In this document: in pieces, positions 1 through 6,265 of the stretch
How the letters are laid out: the number at the start of each line of letters is the position of its first letter
How positions within the stretch are numbered: the first letter of the stretch is position 1
Origin: Prevotella sp. UBA3288
GTDB lineage: Bacteria; Bacteroidota; Bacteroidia; Bacteroidales; Bacteroidaceae
NCBI GenBank assembly: GCA_002361655.1
Contig: DETM01000007.1
Location: 34,421-55,688 of the forward strand
Reading direction: 5' to 3'
Length of the DNA: 21,268 nt
The notes under the pieces: generated by a model
What the model was told of the DNA's origin: nothing
The model's database searches: none
The model's input: only the letters and a program-made list of their open reading frames with translations
Program-made: the position numbers and the translations under genes

Positions 1-123
1 GTGCTGGTCAACGTGGCCCGCGCCTCGATGCGTCTGCAGCCCGGCTGCTACACGATGGTGGAGATTCCCGTCATCGACATGCTGCCCGGCGACAAAGAGG
101 AACTTATCAGCCATCTGGTGTAA
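1..123 (+). CDS. ddh: meso-diaminopimelate dehydrogenase, C-terminal 40 residues (5' partial)
   Basis: The window opens inside a gene whose last 40 codons end at TAA (121-123). The tail reads [22 protein letters not shown], ending in ELISHLV. As I recall it, this matches the C-terminus of meso-diaminopimelate D-dehydrogenase (in Corynebacterium: GAFTVLEVAP, then a short helix ending LIARDV). Ddh reversibly converts tetrahydrodipicolinate to meso-diaminopimelate with NADPH, a one-step route to lysine and peptidoglycan precursors. The catalytic and NADP-binding parts lie outside the window, so the call rests only on the tail. The stop codon lies inside an 18-bp tandem repeat that supplies two further in-frame stops. 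Confidence 0.65.
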   Translation: MLVNVARASMRLQPGCYTMVEIPVIDMLPGDKEELISHLV

Positions 124-168
124 ACTATGCGTCTGGTGTAGTCTGTACGTATGGTGTAACCATAATGT
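115..168 (+). repeat. 3 x 18-bp tandem repeat across the ddh stop
   Basis: Three imperfect 18-bp units start at 115, 133 and 151, each beginning CTGGTGTA or ATGGTGTA. The first overlaps the last two sense codons and stop of the ddh-like gene. Because 18 is a multiple of three, the following units present TAG (139-141) and TAA (157-159) in the same frame. Confidence 0.7.
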
Positions 169-181
169 AACAGAACAAAAG

Positions 182-212
182 AAGCCGAAAGTTTGTCGCT
201 TTCGGCTTTTTT
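182..212 (+). terminator. intrinsic terminator after the ddh-like gene
   Basis: A perfect 8-bp stem GCCGAAAG/CTTTCGGC (184-191 with 199-206), extended by AA/TT, encloses the 7-nt loop TTTGTCG and is followed by a run of T to 212. It lies about 60 bp after the ddh-like stop and has typical Rho-independent geometry. Its loop also contains the TTTG box of the next promoter. Confidence 0.85.
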
Positions 213-223
213 ATTTATCTTTG
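192..223 (+). promoter_or_regulatory. promoter of the GH28 gene
   Basis: TTTG (192-195), a 20-bp spacer and TATCTTTG (216-223) fit the Bacteroidetes -33/-7 consensus TTTG / TAnnTTTG. Transcription would start near 230, giving a leader of about 28 nt before the ATG at 258. The -33 box is inside the loop of the upstream terminator. Confidence 0.75.
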
Positions 224-257
224 CACCGCAAATCAAAACAAACTGACTGTTATTTTT

Positions 258-1673
258 ATGAAGACCATTCTTACTACCCTGTGCCTACTGGCCATCACGG
301 CCACGGGCTTTGCCGACGATTACGACGAGTATTACCAATCGCTGCCCTGCAAAGTGAAGAGAGTGGTGCCGGTAGAGATTCCCGACAACAAGGTGCTGCT
401 GACCGACTGCGGTGCCGTGGGCGACGGTGCCACGCTGTGCACCGAGGCTTTCGAAAAGGCCATCTCGCGACTCAGCAAGATGGGCGGCGGACAGGTAGTG
501 GTGCCCGAGGGCGTGTGGCTCACCGGCCCCATCATGCTCAAAGACAACATCGAACTGCATCTCGAGCGTAACGCCCTCGTCACCTTCTCGCCCGACAAGC
601 GGCTCTATCTCGACAAAAACCCGGATGCCAGCCGCGTCTATCCCTGCATCCGTGCCTCAAAGCGTAAGAACATCGCTATCACCGGCGACGGCACCCTAGA
701 CGGCGGTGGACAGCAGTGGCGACCCGTGAAGCGCTCGAAGATGAGCGACGTAGAGTGGAATGCCTATCTGGCGATGGGTGGACAGTTGACAGAGAAAGGC
801 GACCTGTGGTACCCCTGGCAGATGAAGAGCGGCTATCCCGATATAGCCGACACGCCAGAGAAACAGGAGGGGATGCGCAACGACCTTATCCGGCTGACCG
901 ACTGCGAGAATGTGCTCATCGAGGATGTGACCATCCAGAACTCGCCCCGTTTCCACTTACATCCCTGCTACTGCGCCAATGTTATTATCGACGATGTGAC
1001 AGTGCGCTCGGAGTGGAACGTGCAGAACGGCGACGGCATCGATCTCAGCGACTGCCACCAGGCACTCATCGTAGACTGTACGGTGAGCGTGGGCGACGAC
1101 GGTATCTGCATGAAGAGCGGCAAACCCTCGAAGAGTCACCCCATCAGTGGCTGCGAGGACATCGTGGTGGTGAACAACACGGTGAACCACGCCCACGGCG
1201 GCTTTGTGTTCGGCAGCGAGACGGCCGCCGGCATGAGGCGCATGGTGGTGCGCCACAACACTTTCAGCGGCACCGACGTAGGCCTGCGTTTCAAGAGTTC
1301 GCTGGACCGCGGCGGACGCTCGGAGCAGATATTCATCAGCGACATCATGATGAACGACATCAGCGGCGAGGCCATCTCGTTCCGGTGTGACTATGTGAAC
1401 AAGCATGCCGGCAAGGAGACTGGCACGCCGGTCTACACCGAGGCACAGAAGCGGTGGGCACCGCAGTTTCAGGACATTCACATCAGCCGTGTGGTGTGCC
1501 GAGGCTGCAAGACGGGCATCGAGGCCTCAGGTATTGCCGGACTGGACTGCGTGAAGGACATCCACATCAGCGACTGCTCTATTATATATAATAAGGTGGA
1601 CAAGCAGATAGACCCCTCAACCGCACACGTCCTCTTAGACAATGTGCGGCTGATTCCCAATAGGGCACAATAG
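258..1673 (+). CDS. secreted glycoside hydrolase family 28 (polygalacturonase-like)
   Basis: The 471-residue product begins with a signal peptide (residues 1-19, cleavage likely after GFA) and continues as a right-handed parallel beta-helix of the GH28 type. The N-terminal motif TDCGAVGDG is typical of the family. The active-site motifs are recognisable in Bacteroidetes form: NGDGID at 257-262 (NTD in fungal enzymes), GDD at 279-281, HGG at 313-315 (for GHG) and RFK at 344-346 (for RIK). The aspartates of the catalytic set (D259, D280, D281) are all present, so an active pectin-backbone hydrolase is likely, probably periplasmic or exported. The exact substrate (polygalacturonan, rhamnogalacturonan or xylogalacturonan) cannot be read. 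It is a single gene without SusC/D partners here. It has its own promoter at 192-223 and converges on lpd with 1 bp between the stop codons. Confidence 0.88.
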   Translation: MKTILTTLCLLAITATGFADDYDEYYQSLPCKVKRVVPVEIPDNKVLLTDCGAVGDGATLCTEAFEKAISRLSKMGGGQVVVPEGVWLTGPIMLKDNIELHLERNALVTFSPDKRLYLDKNPDASRVYPCIRASKRKNIAITGDGTLDGGGQQWRPVKRSKMSDVEWNAYLAMGGQLTEKGDLWYPWQMKSGYPDIADTPEKQEGMRNDLIRLTDCENVLIEDVTIQNSPRFHLHPCYCANVIIDDVTVRSEWNVQNGDGIDLSDCHQALIVDCTVSVGDDGICMKSGKPSKSHPISGCEDIVVVNNTVNHAHGGFVFGSETAAGMRRMVVRHNTFSGTDVGLRFKSSLDRGGRSEQIFISDIMMNDISGEAISFRCDYVNKHAGKETGTPVYTEAQKRWAPQFQDIHISRVVCRGCKTGIEASGIAGLDCVKDIHISDCSIIYNKVDKQIDPSTAHVLLDNVRLIPNRAQ

Positions 1674-1674
1674 T

Positions 1675-2946
1675 TTACGTCTCTGCTGCCGTTAATAGTA
1701 TCTCTGAGAGTGTGGGGTGGATATGCACCATGTAGCGGAGTTGCTCAAGACTGGCTCCACAGCACATCAGCACATAGACCTCCTGGATGATGTCGGCACT
1801 ATGGGCACCATAGGCGTGGCAACCCAGAATGCACCCCGTATCGGGTTCGCAGAAGAGTTTGAGCATCCCTTCTGTCTCGCCCATCGTCAGGGCTTTGCCG
1901 TTGGCACGCCAAAAGGCTTTCTTGCAGACGTATGCAGTGCCGGCGGCCTTCAGTTGGTCTTCCGTCGGCCCCACACAGGCAGCCTCCGGCGTAGTGAAGA
2001 TGGCGGCAGGCATCACTTCTCCCTGTCCCGTCTTCCAACGTTCATCCTTGCCCAGTAAATGGTCAACGACAATCTTGGCCTGCCACTCAGCAGCATGGGC
2101 CAGCATCTGGCGCCCATTCACGTCGCCGATGGCAAACAATTCACGATTCACCCATTTACTATTTACTATTTGGAAGTTGCCATCAACAGGGATGCTGCCA
2201 TCAGGGGCGAGCGTAATGCCGGCGGCCTCCAGATTCAGTCCCTCGGTGCGCGGCTTACGGCCAGTGGCCATCAGGATAACATCGGCATCAAGGGCAGACA
2301 CGTCCTCCACGGCGGTCTTCATCTTGAAGGTGATGCCCTGCTTCTCCAGGCATTTCCGCAGCCGTTTGGCGATATCGCTGTCAAGGGCAGGCAGACATTC
2401 CTTCAGATATTCTATGACCGTCACCTCAGAGCCGAAGCGATTGAATGCCGAGGCGAACTCCATGCCGATGACACCGGCACCGATGATGGTGAGCCGCTTG
2501 GGCAGGGTGTCGAGACAAAGCAGACCGGTAGAGTCGACCACACGCGGGTCGTCCACACCCTTGAGAGGGAGACACTTAGTCTCTGAACCGGTGGCAATAA
2601 TGACGGGAGACACTCCCTCCGAAAGGAGAGAAGTCTTGCCAAAGACTGCCCTTTCGCGGATAAGCGTGATGTTGGGATGCGAGAGGATGGCCTCTACCCC
2701 ACTGCGCAGTTGCGGCACTACTGCAGCCATCCGCTCACGAGCCTCAGCAAAAGTGGCACTATGCACATAGGTCTTCGTCGGGATGCACCCTACATTGAGG
2801 CAGGTGCCTCCCACCTCAGCGTCCTCAAAGATAACCACCTTCAGTCCCTGCTTGGCAGCATATTCCGCGGCACGATAGCCACCGGGGCCGGCACCGATGA
2901 TGATGAGGTCGGGAAGGGGAGACTGGTTAGTATTGCTGTTGGTCAT
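1675..2946 (-). CDS. lpdA: dihydrolipoamide dehydrogenase (L-protein)
   Basis: This FAD-dependent oxidoreductase (423 residues) reoxidises the dihydrolipoyl arm of GcvH with NAD+. Visible signatures are the FAD-binding GAGPGG (18-23), the redox disulfide in GGTCLNVGC (Cys49 and Cys54), a second nucleotide-binding motif IIGAGVIGMEF, the FAD motif FAIGD, and the C-terminal HPTLSE with His410 and Glu415 as the catalytic base pair. It is shorter than the usual 450-475 residues; about 20 residues seem to be missing between the disulfide helix and the IIATGS strand. Two stretches look repeat-derived: about 105-113 (SLLSEG, a palindrome) and about 259-270 (a TTTACTA-type simple repeat). It is the last gene of the gcv operon and starts 20 bp inside the end of gcvPB, implying translational coupling. 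All catalytic residues are intact. Confidence 0.92.
   Translation of the reverse strand: MTNSNTNQSPLPDLIIIGAGPGGYRAAEYAAKQGLKVVIFEDAEVGGTCLNVGCIPTKTYVHSATFAEARERMAAVVPQLRSGVEAILSHPNITLIRERAVFGKTSLLSEGVSPVIIATGSETKCLPLKGVDDPRVVDSTGLLCLDTLPKRLTIIGAGVIGMEFASAFNRFGSEVTVIEYLKECLPALDSDIAKRLRKCLEKQGITFKMKTAVEDVSALDADVILMATGRKPRTEGLNLEAAGITLAPDGSIPVDGNFQIVNSKWVNRELFAIGDVNGRQMLAHAAEWQAKIVVDHLLGKDERWKTGQGEVMPAAIFTTPEAACVGPTEDQLKAAGTAYVCKKAFWRANGKALTMGETEGMLKLFCEPDTGCILGCHAYGAHSADIIQEVYVLMCCGASLEQLRYMVHIHPTLSEILLTAAET
2139..2171. repeat. ATTTACT/ATTCAC simple repeat inside lpd
   Basis: The plus strand shows two ATTCAC-like units followed by ATTTACT repeated. Translated on the minus strand it gives the NSKWVN region just before the FAIGD motif, where dihydrolipoamide dehydrogenases normally have a shorter segment (roughly QTNVPGLFAIGD). 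Confidence 0.5.
2611..2634. repeat. short palindromic repeat inside lpd (encodes SLLSEG)
   Basis: CTCCCTCC-GAAA-GGAGAG forms a hairpin with one mismatch. On the coding strand it reads CTCTCCTTTCGGAGGGAG and encodes SLLSEG in a surface segment before the IIATGS motif. It resembles the copies in gcvPA and gcvT. Confidence 0.5.
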
Positions 2947-4345
2947 GCTGTAGTTGTCTATAGGTTGTTATCGGATGCTTGGCAGCCAGCACATCATCGA
3001 CGCGACCGATAGGTGTGTTGTGCGGAGCCGACTTCACCAGTTCGGGATCGTTCTTCGCCTCCTCGGCTATCTGGCGCATCACGGCGATGAAGCCGTCGAT
3101 GGTCTCACGCGACTCGTTCTCGGTGGGTTCAATCATGAGGCTCTCGTGGAAGAGCAGGGGGAAATAGATGGTGGGGGCATGGTAGCCGTAGTCGAGCAGG
3201 CGCTTGGCCACATCCATCGTGGTGACACCCGTGGACTTATCCTTCAGACCGTCGAACACAAATTCGTGCTTGCATAGCGTGTCGATGGGCAGTTCGTAGA
3301 CATCTTTCAACGACTCCTTGATATAGTTGGCGTTGAGCGTAGCCAGCGGTCCCACCTCTTTGATATGCTCGCGACCCAGAGAGAGAATATAGGCATAGGC
3401 ACGCATGGCTACGGCGAAGTTGCCGTGATAGGGCGACACCTCAGGGAAGAAAGTCTCCAGTCCCTGACGAACACCGACAGGACCGGCACCAGGACCGCCG
3501 CCACCATGAGGAGTGGAGAAGGTCTTGTGCAGGTTGATATGCATCACGTCGAAACCCATATCTCCCGGCCGGGCGGCACCCAGCATGGGGTTGAGGTTGG
3601 CACCGTCGTAGTACATCAGAGCACCGCAGTCATGAATGAGCGCGGCTATCTCAGGGATGCGTTTCTCAAAAAGGCCGAGAGTGTTGGGATTGGTCATCAT
3701 CATGGCGGCGATGGTTGCGGGGCCTTCTGCCGCAAGTAGCGTCTTGAGAGCCTCCACGTCGACGGTGCCGTCGGCAAGCGACTTCACCTCCACGACATCC
3801 AGTCCGCAGACGGCGGCCGAGGCAGGATTGGTGCCATGAGCCGAGTCGGGCACGATGACTTTCGTGCGCTGCAGATCGCCCCGGCTCTCGTGGTAACGCT
3901 TGATGACCATCAGGCCGGTCAATTCGCCATGTGCACCGGCAAAGGGTTTGAGGGTGAAAGCATACAGGCCGGTCAGTTCGCAGAGCGAACGGCACAGCAA
4001 CGTACAGACAGCCTCAGCGCCCTTCACCGTTTCTGCCGGTTGCAAGGGATGCAGGTTCTGAAACTGCGGCAGGGCCGCCATCTCCTCGTTGATCTTGGGG
4101 TTATACTTCATGGTGCACGAGCCCAGCGGATAGAAGCCGTTGTCCACACCGAAGTTGTTGGCCGACAGGTTGGTATAGTGACGCACCACCGTCATCTCGT
4201 CGCACTCCGGCAACTGTGCCTCTTCCTTGCGCCGCAGGCCGTCGGGCACCTTGTAGTCGCCAAAGCGGTTCTTGGGCAGCGAGTAGCCACAACGACCGGA
4301 CTGCGAGAGTTCGAATATCAGGTTTCCGTATAATCGATTGTTCAT
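2927..4345 (-). CDS. gcvPB: glycine dehydrogenase (decarboxylating) subunit 2, P-protein beta
   Basis: This is the pyridoxal-phosphate-bearing half of the split P-protein (472 residues). With GcvPA it decarboxylates glycine and transfers the aminomethyl group to lipoyl-GcvH. Diagnostic motifs are LGSCTMKYNPK in the N-terminal third, VPDSAHGTNPASA, MMTNPNTLGLFE, and the cofactor-binding NLHKTFSTPHGGGGPG, with Lys274 as the predicted Schiff-base lysine. The length agrees with split GcvPB proteins. The start at 4343-4345 gives the expected short N-terminus. The gene is separated from gcvPA by 103 bp of 9-bp tandem repeat, unlike the tight spacing elsewhere in the operon, and its 3' end overlaps lpd by 20 bp. 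Confidence 0.95.
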   Translation of the reverse strand: MNNRLYGNLIFELSQSGRCGYSLPKNRFGDYKVPDGLRRKEEAQLPECDEMTVVRHYTNLSANNFGVDNGFYPLGSCTMKYNPKINEEMAALPQFQNLHPLQPAETVKGAEAVCTLLCRSLCELTGLYAFTLKPFAGAHGELTGLMVIKRYHESRGDLQRTKVIVPDSAHGTNPASAAVCGLDVVEVKSLADGTVDVEALKTLLAAEGPATIAAMMMTNPNTLGLFEKRIPEIAALIHDCGALMYYDGANLNPMLGAARPGDMGFDVMHINLHKTFSTPHGGGGPGAGPVGVRQGLETFFPEVSPYHGNFAVAMRAYAYILSLGREHIKEVGPLATLNANYIKESLKDVYELPIDTLCKHEFVFDGLKDKSTGVTTMDVAKRLLDYGYHAPTIYFPLLFHESLMIEPTENESRETIDGFIAVMRQIAEEAKNDPELVKSAPHNTPIGRVDDVLAAKHPITTYRQLQHDQQQY

Positions 4346-4363
4346 AGTTTTTTTTATGGGGTT

Positions 4364-4463
4364 TATTGGGCTATTGGGCTTATTGGCCTCATTGGGCTCA
4401 TTGGGCTCAGGCTTATTGGGCTCATTGGGCTCATTGGCCTCATTAGGCCTATAAGGCTAATGA
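4364..4463. repeat. degenerate ATTGGGCTC tandem repeat between gcvPA and gcvPB
   Basis: About ten copies of a 9-bp unit (ATTGGGCTC with variants ATTGGCCTC, TTATTGGGC and ATTAGGCCT) fill almost the whole gap. A block of roughly 33 bp is itself duplicated (from about 4378 and 4411). The array runs into the 3' end of gcvPA, supplying its stop codon (4449-4451) and last few codons (VSLAL). Confidence 0.75.
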
Positions 4464-5816
4464 GACTAAGTTATCAATCTCTTCCTTCGTGCGCTTCTCG
4501 GTGACGGCAAACATCATTTGGCCGGGAGCCACCTTGACACCACCGAAGATACCGTGGTCGATGAAGCGGCGCTGAAGGGCATCTACATTGCCATCGTAGC
4601 GCACTACGAACTCATTGAAGAAGGGCTGCTCGTAGACCAGCGAGAAACGCCCCGTGGCCAAGAGTTGGTCACACAGGTAGTGCGCTCCGGCATACGATAG
4701 TTCGGCCGCCTCCTTCAGTCCCTGCCGTCCCATCAGTGCGCAGTAGATGGTGACGAAGAGGGCCATCAGACTTTGGTTGCTGCAGATGTTCGACGTGGCC
4801 TTCTGCCGACGGATGTGCTGCTCGCGGGCTTGCAGGGTGAGCACGAAAGCCCGCTGGCCGCGGTTGTCCAACGTCTTGCCGACAATGCGGCCCGGCATCT
4901 TGCGAATGAGTTTCTCGGTGCAGCACATATAACCGACATAAGGTCCGCCCCACTGCATGGGTATGCCTAGCGACTGTCCGTCGCCCACGGCAATGTCGGC
5001 CCCCCACTCGCCCGGCGTCTTCAGCACGGCCAGGTCGGCAGCGACGCTGTTCATGATGAAGAGAGCCTTCTTGGCGTGAGTCGCCTCGGCAAAACCGCTA
5101 TAGTCCTCTACGATACCGTAGAAGTTGGGCTGCTGCACCAGCACCCCGGCCACATTTTCAATAGTTGAGAGTTGAGAGTTAAGAGCGAAGAGTTTTGTGA
5201 TGCCGTTGTCTGCGGGAATCATCTCCAGCCTTATGCCGTGGAAGTGGGCGTAGGTTTTTACCACCGCCAGTGTCTTCGGGTCGATGGTCTCGGAGACGAG
5301 CACCGTGTTCTGTTTCTTGCCGGCCGCCACGGCCATCATCACAGCCTCAGCCGTCGCTGTAGAACCGTCGTACATCGAAGCATTAGAGATGTCCATGCCC
5401 GTCAGTTCGGCCATCACCGACTGAAACTCGAAAATGTAGTGGAGCGTGCCCTGCGAAATCTCTGCCTGATAGGGCGTATAACTGGTCAAAAACTCCGACC
5501 GCTGAAGCAAGTTGGGAATGACACTCGGCGTGTAGTGGTCATAGATACCGGCACCGGCAAAGCAGGTAAGTACCTTGTTCTGTGAACCCAGTTGCTCAAA
5601 GACCTGTCGCACCTCCATTTCGCTCATCTCCTCGGGCAACCGATAGTCGCCGCGGAAGCGGATGGCCTCAGGGATGTCGGCATAAAGTTCGTCAAGCGAC
5701 TTCACCCCTATGCGCTCCAGCATGGCCTTCAGGTCGGCTTCAGTATGGGGGAAGTATTTGAAGCCCATCCCCTTCCCCTCCTCAAGGGAGGGGTGATTGG
5801 TTACATTATTATCCAT
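4449..5816 (-). CDS. gcvPA: glycine dehydrogenase (decarboxylating) subunit 1, P-protein alpha
   Basis: This is the non-cofactor half of the split glycine decarboxylase (455 residues), forming a heterotetramer with GcvPB. Family signatures include FAGAGIYDHYTPSVI, SYTPYQAEISQGTLHYIFEF, ASMYDGSTATAEA and GVLVQQPNFYG, and near the end GGVKVAPGQMMFAVTEKRTKEE. The annotated start (5814-5816) is doubtful. Residues 7-16 (NHPSLEEGKG) are encoded by a palindromic repeat, and the conserved family N-terminus begins at MGFKYFPHT, so Met17 (5766-5768), preceded by a purine-rich GGAGGGGAAGGGG, may be the true start. An AACTCTC-type simple repeat encodes about residues 208-220 (FALNSQLSTIE). The last codons lie in the downstream 9-bp repeat. 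No frameshift is seen despite these three insertions. Confidence 0.94.
   Translation of the reverse strand: MDNNVTNHPSLEEGKGMGFKYFPHTEADLKAMLERIGVKSLDELYADIPEAIRFRGDYRLPEEMSEMEVRQVFEQLGSQNKVLTCFAGAGIYDHYTPSVIPNLLQRSEFLTSYTPYQAEISQGTLHYIFEFQSVMAELTGMDISNASMYDGSTATAEAVMMAVAAGKKQNTVLVSETIDPKTLAVVKTYAHFHGIRLEMIPADNGITKLFALNSQLSTIENVAGVLVQQPNFYGIVEDYSGFAEATHAKKALFIMNSVAADLAVLKTPGEWGADIAVGDGQSLGIPMQWGGPYVGYMCCTEKLIRKMPGRIVGKTLDNRGQRAFVLTLQAREQHIRRQKATSNICSNQSLMALFVTIYCALMGRQGLKEAAELSYAGAHYLCDQLLATGRFSLVYEQPFFNEFVVRYDGNVDALQRRFIDHGIFGGVKVAPGQMMFAVTEKRTKEEIDNLVSLAL
5158..5195. repeat. AACTCTC-type simple repeat inside gcvPA
   Basis: The plus strand reads GTTGAGA-GTTGAGA-GTTAAGA-GCGAAGA, a degenerate 7-bp period. 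On the coding strand this gives AACTCTC units that encode LNSQLSTIE. A related AACTCT-rich stretch occurs in the short gap at 20008-20030. Confidence 0.6.
5769..5797. repeat. palindromic GGGAGGGG-type repeat at the 5' end of gcvPA
   Basis: CCCCTCCT-CAA-GGGAGGGG (5775-5793) forms an 8-bp hairpin (one G-T pair) and is followed on the gcvPA strand by GAAGGGGATGGG. It encodes NHPSLEEGKG immediately before the conserved GcvPA sequence. Confidence 0.65.
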
Positions 5817-5847
5817 GTGTTATTCCTGTTGGTAAACTTTATAAAAG

Positions 5848-5879
5848 CCCCTCACTTGGGGAGGGGTTGGGGGTGGGCA
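5848..5879. repeat. palindromic GGGAGGGG-type repeat between gcvH and gcvPA
   Basis: CCCCTC-ACTTGG-GGAGGGG (5848-5866) is followed by TTGGGGGTGGGC. It lies in the 64-bp gap between the gcvH stop and gcvPA start and is a close relative of the copy 70 bp away inside gcvPA. It could act as a weak transcript hairpin, but no U-run follows. Confidence 0.65.
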
Positions 5880-5880
5880 C

Positions 5881-6261
5881 TCACTTATCGCAGAAAGCCT
5901 CGTAGGCCTTGCCTTCCATCAGATTGTCCAGTTCGGTCTTATCAGCAAGTTCCACCTTGACAATCCAGTTCTCGTAGGGGTCCTGGTTCACCAGTTCAGG
6001 CTGGTCATCCAGCGCCTCGTTCACCTCGACGACAGTTCCGCTGACGGGAGCAATCAGGTCACTGGCGGCCTTCACACTCTCTACGGCACCAAACTCCTCG
6101 CCGGCCGTCACCTCGTCGTCCACCTCGGGCATATCAACATAGACCACGTTGCCCAGGGCATTTTGAGCATAGTCACTGATACCGATAAAACCGAAATCGC
6201 CTTCTACTCTCACATATTCGTGCGACTCTGAGTAGTAGAGTCCCTCAATCACTTTTGCCAT
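5881..6261 (-). CDS. gcvH: glycine cleavage system H protein
   Basis: The 126-residue lipoyl carrier shuttles the aminomethyl intermediate between P-, T- and L-proteins. The lipoylation site is Lys64 in AVESVKAASD, in the usual hairpin turn of the lipoyl domain. The N-terminal YSESHEYV and the GISDYAQNALGNVVYVDMPE segment are typical. Length and motif spacing match the family exactly. The gene lies 4 bp downstream of gcvT. Lys64 is the presumed substrate of the LplA-like ligase encoded first in the same operon. Confidence 0.97.
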   Translation of the reverse strand: MAKVIEGLYYSESHEYVRVEGDFGFIGISDYAQNALGNVVYVDMPEVDDEVTAGEEFGAVESVKAASDLIAPVSGTVVEVNEALDDQPELVNQDPYENWIVKVELADKTELDNLMEGKAYEAFCDK

Positions 6262-6265
6262 AGTA

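Noticed and set aside
1621..1649. CCGCACA/TGTGCGG inverted repeat as a bidirectional terminator between GH28 and lpd
   Set aside because: The 7-bp stem has a 15-nt loop, lies inside the GH28 coding sequence and lacks T-runs on either strand.
1960..1985. GTGGGGCCGACGG on the minus strand in lpd as another copy of the barrel-gene hairpin repeat
   Set aside because: Only one arm resembles the repeat; the CCGTCGGC arm and the VADGFSVG peptide are absent, so chance similarity in GC-rich coding DNA is enough.
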